This document shows, piece after piece, positions 59,948 to 64,000 of a stretch of DNA of 64,000 nucleotides. The stretch spans positions 809,938 to 873,937 of the forward strand of contig NZ_LZNS01000001.1 of assembly GCF_001984575.1 (NCBI RefSeq), given 5' to 3'. The notes under the pieces are model-generated. The model did no database searches and was not told the DNA's origin. It was given only the letters and a program-made list of their open reading frames with translations. Position 1 is the stretch's first letter, and every line of letters begins with the position of its first letter. The position numbers and the translations under genes are program-made. This DNA comes from Streptomyces sp. MP131-18. Lineage in GTDB: Bacteria > Actinomycetota > Actinomycetes > Streptomycetales > Streptomycetaceae.

Positions 59948-60843
59948 CACACGAACGTGAGGTCGGCGCGCGTGGGCGGGTCGGCACCCCTTCTGGTGCA
60001 GGTGATCGCCGCCGCGGTCGCGCACCGGGTCAGCACCTCCGTCAGGGTCTCCCGGCCGGCCGGCGGGCCGCCGTGCGCGACGATCGCGTCGAGCAGCGCG
60101 GCCTGGAAGGTGTCCCCGGCGCCAATGGTGTCGACGACCTCGACGGCGGGTGCCGCGACCCGCACCTCCTCCCCCGCGGTCACGGCGAACGCGCCCTCAC
60201 CGCCGAGGGTCACCACGACGAGCGACGGGCCTTCGGCGAGCAGGGCGCGGGCCGCTTCGGCCGGCCGCCGTCCCGGCCAGAGCCAGGCCAGGTCCTCGTC
60301 GCTGGCCTTCACCACGTCCACCGCACCCGCGAGCCGCAGGCACAGCGCGCGGTAGGCATCCCGGTCCGGCTGCACGGCGGGCCGCACGTTGAGGTCGGCG
60401 GCGACCGTCCGGCCGGCGCCGCGCTGCGCACGGCACAGGTCGAGGACGCGGGAGGCGCCGGGCTCGATCACGACGGCGAGCGATCCGGTGTGCAGCACCG
60501 CGGTGTCCTCCGGAACGGTCAGGTCCCGCGGGCTCCAGGCGGCCAGGAAGTCGTAGGTGGCGGCCCCGTCGGCACCGAGGTAGGCGAGGGCCACGATGGT
60601 GCGGTCCGCGTCGGCGGGCACCCGCCGCACGTCCAGGCCGGTGTCCGCGAGGTGGGCACGCACCAGCGCGCCGGGCGGATCGTCGCCCCAGGTGGTCAGC
60701 AACGTGACCGGGCGTTCGAGCCGTTGCAGACCGACGGCCACGTTGGCCGGGCTGCCGCCGGGGGCCGCGTGCACGTCACGAGCACCGGACCGCCACAAAA
60801 GATCGACCAGGGCTTCGCCGACCACGGTCACGCGCGCGTTCAC
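59947..60843 (-). CDS. PfkB-family carbohydrate kinase
   Basis: 298-aa ribokinase-fold sugar kinase. GGSPANVAVGLQRLERPVTL is the N-terminal signature, and DTIGAGDTFQAALLDAIV is the C-terminal signature with the catalytic aspartate and anion hole. VTLLTTWGDDPPG and a short lid resemble fructokinases, so fructose is a reasonable guess. GTG 60843 has AAGGAG 7 nt upstream. It is divergent from the small HTH gene, whose operators lie 117-160 bp from this start. No sugar transporter is next to it. Confidence 0.9.
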   Translation of the reverse strand: MNARVTVVGEALVDLLWRSGARDVHAAPGGSPANVAVGLQRLERPVTLLTTWGDDPPGALVRAHLADTGLDVRRVPADADRTIVALAYLGADGAATYDFLAAWSPRDLTVPEDTAVLHTGSLAVVIEPGASRVLDLCRAQRGAGRTVAADLNVRPAVQPDRDAYRALCLRLAGAVDVVKASDEDLAWLWPGRRPAEAARALLAEGPSLVVVTLGGEGAFAVTAGEEVRVAAPAVEVVDTIGAGDTFQAALLDAIVAHGGPPAGRETLTEVLTRCATAAAITCTRRGADPPTRADLTFV

Positions 60844-60959
60844 GAGTCATCTCCTTCCGCTTTCTTCCCGTTTCCTTTTCGTCCGGCCATGTTTCCGAAC
60901 GGCTCACATCCTCGGGGCACGGCTGCGTTCCGGCAAGGCGGGCCGGGCAGGCGCCGTGC

Positions 60960-61003
60960 GTCAACCTGGGTTGACAGGCGGCCATTCGTCAACAATGGTT
61001 GAC
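60960..61003. promoter_or_regulatory. Two palindromic operators at the HTH gene promoter
   Basis: GTCAACCTGGGTTGAC (60960-60975) is a perfect palindrome around TG, and GTCAACAATGGTTGAC (60988-61003) repeats GTCAAC-N4-GTTGAC. Centres are 28 bp apart. TTGACA (60971-60976) inside the first is a perfect -35, and 17 bp later AATGGT could be the -10, so the sites would cover both promoter elements. The second site ends 2 bp before the ATG. Confidence 0.7.
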
Positions 61004-61005
61004 GC

Positions 61006-61236
61006 ATGGGTGAAGTCGACTTCTCCCCGCTCACCGGGGAATCCGATCCGCTCCAGGCGCTGCGCGACACCGCGCAGGTGCGCCGCCTGCTGGAGCGAGA
61101 AGAAGCCGTACAGGTGCGCCGGGCGCGCAACGGCGGCGCGAGCTGGGCGGCGATCGCCGCGGCGCTCGGCGTGACCAAGCAGGCGGTGCACAAGAAGTAC
61201 GGCGGGCGCGGGGTGCTCGGCCGCAAGGACGACTGA
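61006..61236 (+). CDS. Small helix-turn-helix protein
   Basis: 76-aa DNA-binding protein. The second half holds ASWAAIAAALGVTKQAVHKKY, a clear HTH, preceded by a helix RRLLEREEAVQVRRAR. No ribosome site precedes the ATG at 61006; with the TTGACA 29 bp upstream the transcript may start at the ATG. Two GTCAAC-N4-GTTGAC palindromes cover this promoter, so autoregulation is likely. The stop is 9 bp before a serine hydrolase gene that it probably co-transcribes with and controls. Confidence 0.82.
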   Translation: MGEVDFSPLTGESDPLQALRDTAQVRRLLEREEAVQVRRARNGGASWAAIAAALGVTKQAVHKKYGGRGVLGRKDD

Positions 61237-61245
61237 GGAGGACCG

Positions 61246-62256
61246 TTGACCGTACAGACCGCAGTCTCGCTGGAGGAGCACGTGGCCCGGGCCGCCGAGC
61301 GCGTCGCCGCCGGGCGCCGCGGGGCAGTCGTCGTCGGGGCCGTCCGGGGGGACGAGTGCGCCTTCGGCGGCGCCGCCCCGGACACGCTCTTCGAAATCGG
61401 CTCCGTGACCAAGACGTTCACGTCCCTCGCGCTGGCCGCGCTTGCCGTCCGCGGCCAACTGGCCCTGGACCGGCCGCTGGCCGGGCTGCTGCCCGCCGGC
61501 ACCGCCGTGCCCGTCCGCGGGGACCGGCCGATCGAGCTCGGCCACCTGGCCTGCCACCTCTCCGGCCTGCCCGCGCTGCCCCCCGGCCTGCTGCCGCGCA
61601 CCCTGCGCCCGCCGGCCGACCCCTACGCGCACTGCACCCAGGAGGTACTCCTCGACGCGCTCGGCAGGACCCGGCCGCGTTCCGCGCCCGGCAGCCGCTT
61701 CCGTTACTCCAACCTCGGCGCCGCCCTGCTCGGGCTCGCGCTGACCCGGCACACCGGCCAGGACTTCGCCGCGCTGATCCGCGCCGAGATCACCGGGCCG
61801 CTCGGCATGGCCGGTACCGGCACCGAGCCGGCCGCCGGGTCCGCCACGCGGCTCGCGCCCGGCCACTCGTTCACCGGCCGGGCCCGCCCGCCGTGGCACA
61901 CGGCCGCCATGTCCCCGGCGGGCGGCCTGTACTCCACGGCGCCCGACCTGCTCACCTTCGCCCTCGCCCAGCTCGGCGACGCCCCCGAGCGGCTGCGGCC
62001 CGCCATCGCCCTCACCCACGCCACCGCGCACCCCATCGGCCACGGCACGACCGCGCACCCTGGCTGGTTCGGCATGCGGACGCCGCGCGGGCGCGGCGGC
62101 CACCGGGTGCTGTTCCACAACGGCGGCACCGGCGGCTACCGCGCCCTGCTCGCCGTCGCGCCCGAGCCACGGGCCGCCGTGGTCGTGCTCAGCGCCACCG
62201 CCCGCGGCGTCGACCGCCACGGGTTCGCCCTGCTCGACCACCTCACGCGCATCTGA
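61246..62256 (+). CDS. Serine hydrolase, beta-lactamase class C / DD-peptidase family
   Basis: 336-aa penicillin-binding-fold serine hydrolase. The active-site motif SVTK is at 53-56, the YSN motif at 154-156 and HNGG at 291-294, all at family spacing. There is no signal peptide, so it may act in the cytosol as an esterase or D-amino peptidase rather than as a beta-lactamase. The TTG start at 61246 has GAGGAGG 4 nt upstream, and no ATG or GTG competes with it. It is cotranscribed with the HTH gene. Confidence 0.88.
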   Translation: MTVQTAVSLEEHVARAAERVAAGRRGAVVVGAVRGDECAFGGAAPDTLFEIGSVTKTFTSLALAALAVRGQLALDRPLAGLLPAGTAVPVRGDRPIELGHLACHLSGLPALPPGLLPRTLRPPADPYAHCTQEVLLDALGRTRPRSAPGSRFRYSNLGAALLGLALTRHTGQDFAALIRAEITGPLGMAGTGTEPAAGSATRLAPGHSFTGRARPPWHTAAMSPAGGLYSTAPDLLTFALAQLGDAPERLRPAIALTHATAHPIGHGTTAHPGWFGMRTPRGRGGHRVLFHNGGTGGYRALLAVAPEPRAAVVVLSATARGVDRHGFALLDHLTRI

Positions 62257-62403
62257 ACGGACCGGGGCGAACGGGCCGGCCCGCCGATCGCGCGCGGCGG
62301 GTGCGGCAGCGGGTTCCGCGTCTGTTGAGCGCGCACTGGGGACGCGCACGAGTGACGCCTGGCACAATGCCCCGAGTTGTCACCGGCCGGGGAGGGAACC
62401 GAC

Positions 62404-63126
62404 GTGGCTGCGGGCTTCACCGTGGACATAGCGGGAGCGGAGGGCATGCGCGCGGGCGCGTGGACCGACGGCGAGGAGTTCTGGATCAGGTGCGAGCGGA
62501 ACGACGAGCCGACGGCCCGGGTCCGGCTGCTGGCGCAGGACGGCGAGCGGCCGGCCGGTGCCTCGGGGCCGGTCACGGTCGCGGAGGTCGAGGCGCGGCA
62601 GCGGGCGGGCGGCAGCGTCGCGCACCCCGTGCTCGCGCTCTCCGAAACCGACGGGACGCCGTCGGCGACCGTGCGCCCCGAGGAACGGGTGCCGTGGCCG
62701 CGGCGGTTCGCGGTCACGGACGCGGCGGACCGGCCGCTGTGCCTGATCACCCGGGAGACGTCCCGGTTCGGCCGCGGGGGCTGGCGCATCGACACGGCCG
62801 ACGGCGGCCGGCCGGTCGTCGGCCGGGACGGCACCCTGGCGGGCTGGGCGGTGTTCGTGCTCACGCTGCCGCTGTGGGTGGCGCTGTTCGCCGGGTCGCT
62901 GCTGGTCGCGCTGCTCACGTTCGGGCACGTCGCCGAGCTGCTGGCCTGGAGCAGGCCGCAGAGCGTGGCGTGGCGGCGGCAGGGCTCGCCGCCCGTGGCC
63001 GGCCGCGTGCTGACGTTCGGCCATCTGCGGGTCGGATACCGCAGGCCGGGGCGGGAGCCGCTGGACGACCGGATCGTCTACGCCCAGGCGGCGCTGCACT
63101 ACTTCAGCAGAATGCACCACGACTGA
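62404..63126 (+). CDS. Membrane protein of unknown function
   Basis: 240-aa protein I do not recognise. Residues 1-140 are soluble (FTVDIAGAEGMRAGAWTDG to RRFAVTDAADRPLCLITRE), followed by one or two close hydrophobic segments at about 145-180 (LAGWAVFVLTLPLWVALFAG) and a basic cytosolic tail with VRVGYRRPGREPLDD-like sequence. The start GTG 62404 has GGAGGGAACC upstream. Relatives may be phospholipid-scramblase-like (LURP-fold) proteins, because the WRRFAV and RFGRGGWRID pieces alternate like that fold, but this is weak. Confidence 0.6.
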   Translation: MAAGFTVDIAGAEGMRAGAWTDGEEFWIRCERNDEPTARVRLLAQDGERPAGASGPVTVAEVEARQRAGGSVAHPVLALSETDGTPSATVRPEERVPWPRRFAVTDAADRPLCLITRETSRFGRGGWRIDTADGGRPVVGRDGTLAGWAVFVLTLPLWVALFAGSLLVALLTFGHVAELLAWSRPQSVAWRRQGSPPVAGRVLTFGHLRVGYRRPGREPLDDRIVYAQAALHYFSRMHHD

Positions 63127-63194
63127 GGGCTCCCCTCGTCCGCGCGGCGTTCCATACTTGGCCCCGGCCCTGACCCCTGGACGAGGAGTGAACT

Positions 63195-64000
63195 GTGGGC
63201 ACCCAGCCGACGGCGCCGGCCCGCGCCGACTTCACGGCCGCCTTCGACGGCGTGCCGATCGCCACCTACACCTGGCTGCCGGCGGAGGGAACGGCGCGCG
63301 CCTGGGTGCAGCTCGTGCACGGCGCCGCGGAACACGCGCTGCGCTACGACGCGTTCGCCCGCCACCTGACGGCACACGGCTACGCGGTGATCGCCTCGGA
63401 CAACCGCGGGCACGGCGCGACCGCCCCGCACACCGGCGGCTACGGCGTGGTGGGCGAGTCCGGCTGGCGGGCCGTCGTCACGGATCTGCACACCGTCGGC
63501 GAGCGGGCCGCTGCGGAGCTGCCGGGGCTGCCGCGCGTGCTGTTCGGGCACAGCATGGGCTCGCAGCTGGCCCGCGACTACGCGCAGGAGCACGGTGGCG
63601 CGCTGCGCGGACTGATCCTGTGCGGCACGTTCCGCTCGCTGCCCGGCTGCGAGACGGCAACGGCGGCGGCGCAGCTCGCCGAGGAGGTCGAACGGGGCGG
63701 CCGGGCGGCGCCCTCGGACTTCGTGCCCGACCTCTTCTCCTCCTTCAACGACCCCTATCCCTTCCGCACCGGCTTCGAGTGGCTCTCGCGGGACACCGGC
63801 GAGGTCGACACCTACGTCGCGGACGAGCGCTGCGGCTTCCCGTTCAGCGCGGGCCTCTCGCTGGACTGGGTACTCGGCGTGCGCAAGATCAACGACCCGG
63901 CCGCGCAGGCCAGGATTCCGCGGGAGCTGCCCGTGCACCTGGTCGTCGGCGACCAGGACCCGTGCCACGCGGGGCTCAGCCTCTTCTACGAGCTGCTGGA
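63195..64000 (+). CDS. Alpha/beta hydrolase (monoacylglycerol-lipase-like), cut by window end
   Basis: Partial; 268 codons are visible and the frame runs past the right edge. The oxyanion region is VQLVHGAAEHALRYDAFARHL, the nucleophile Ser120 sits in LFGHSMGSQ, and the acid is in LVVGDQDPC near residue 257; the catalytic histidine would lie beyond the window. RGHGATA between them is the usual Hydrolase_4 mark. It should hydrolyse monoacylglycerols or similar esters. GTG 63195 has GAGGAG 6 nt upstream. Confidence 0.88.
   Translation, partial: MGTQPTAPARADFTAAFDGVPIATYTWLPAEGTARAWVQLVHGAAEHALRYDAFARHLTAHGYAVIASDNRGHGATAPHTGGYGVVGESGWRAVVTDLHTVGERAAAELPGLPRVLFGHSMGSQLARDYAQEHGGALRGLILCGTFRSLPGCETATAAAQLAEEVERGGRAAPSDFVPDLFSSFNDPYPFRTGFEWLSRDTGEVDTYVADERCGFPFSAGLSLDWVLGVRKINDPAAQARIPRELPVHLVVGDQDPCHAGLSLFYELL

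Noticed and set aside
59720..60355. Plus-strand frame over the gap before the PfkB gene
   Set aside because: Ser/Arg/Thr-rich translation without motifs, largely antisense to the sugar kinase.
1..64000. CRISPR arrays, insertion sequences, integrases or attachment sites
   Set aside because: No regularly spaced direct repeats, transposase motifs or integrase signatures were found in any frame, and codon usage is uniform.

Overview
The window is very GC-rich (third codon positions almost all G or C), with many GTG starts, short or overlapping intergenic junctions and a typical streptomycete gene complement: a conservon, a DUF5941 membrane protein, DUF574 methyltransferase, hopanoid-type squalene genes and several SpoIIAB/RsbW-like ATPases. 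It is chromosomal DNA from Streptomyces or a very close relative. I saw no insertion sequence, phage, CRISPR, tRNA or rRNA. The first gene starts at 27 and the last one runs off the right edge.

Left part (1-8.6 kb): a PAS-GGDEF-EAL cyclic-di-GMP enzyme, anhydromuropeptide-recycling kinase AnmK divergent from methionyl-tRNA synthetase, an orphan CvnA-like sensor ATPase, an AlkB-type dioxygenase and a tyrosine phosphatase. 8.6-20.1 kb is one long minus-strand block. Upstream (20.1-13.0 kb) is a seven-gene operon: a DUF5941/CDP-alcohol phosphotransferase, a nucleotidyltransferase, an archaeal-type sn-glycerol-1-phosphate dehydrogenase homologue, a second CDP-alcohol phosphotransferase, a GT2 glycosyltransferase and an ABC-2 exporter pair. 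It looks like a pathway for a phospho-polyol surface polymer or glycolipid that is made inside and exported, and it is the best candidate for an undescribed system. Downstream (12.9-8.6 kb) is hpnC-hpnD-hpnE plus a prenyl diphosphate synthase, a complete FPP-to-squalene module, but with no squalene-hopene cyclase beside it. galE, a CDF metal exporter and idi follow at 20.3-23.0 kb.

Middle (23-39 kb): an RsbW-like ATPase, a zinc-ribbon protein, an ABC exporter, an ABC-F protein with a long 5' leader, an acyl-ACP desaturase preceded by two tandem palindromes, Tex, a TetR regulator, another RsbW-like ATPase, and a four-gene beta-oxidation operon (racemase/CoA-transferase, acyl-CoA dehydrogenase, thiolase, FadB-like).

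39-48 kb carries carbohydrate control: a GNAT enzyme, a ROK regulator, and a LacI regulator whose probable operator (GGGAGAGCGCTCTCCC) also precedes a secreted glycoside hydrolase with a discoidin/CBM32-like domain and a secreted DUF1996 protein. A nitroreductase-hemerythrin fusion and two small unknown genes lie between. 47.6-53.5 kb: DUF574 methyltransferase, class V aminotransferase, endonuclease V, glyA under a ZTP (pfl) riboswitch, a Tat-exported GH43-like enzyme and a dodecin.

Right part (53.5-64 kb): a conservon (cvnA-B-C-D) extended by a CYP157-like P450 that lacks ExxR, a second P450 and a crotonase. Then come a PfkB sugar kinase, a small HTH protein with two palindromic operators at its promoter, a serine hydrolase, an unknown membrane protein and a truncated alpha/beta hydrolase. 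Family names come from reading motifs in the translations; no database search was run.
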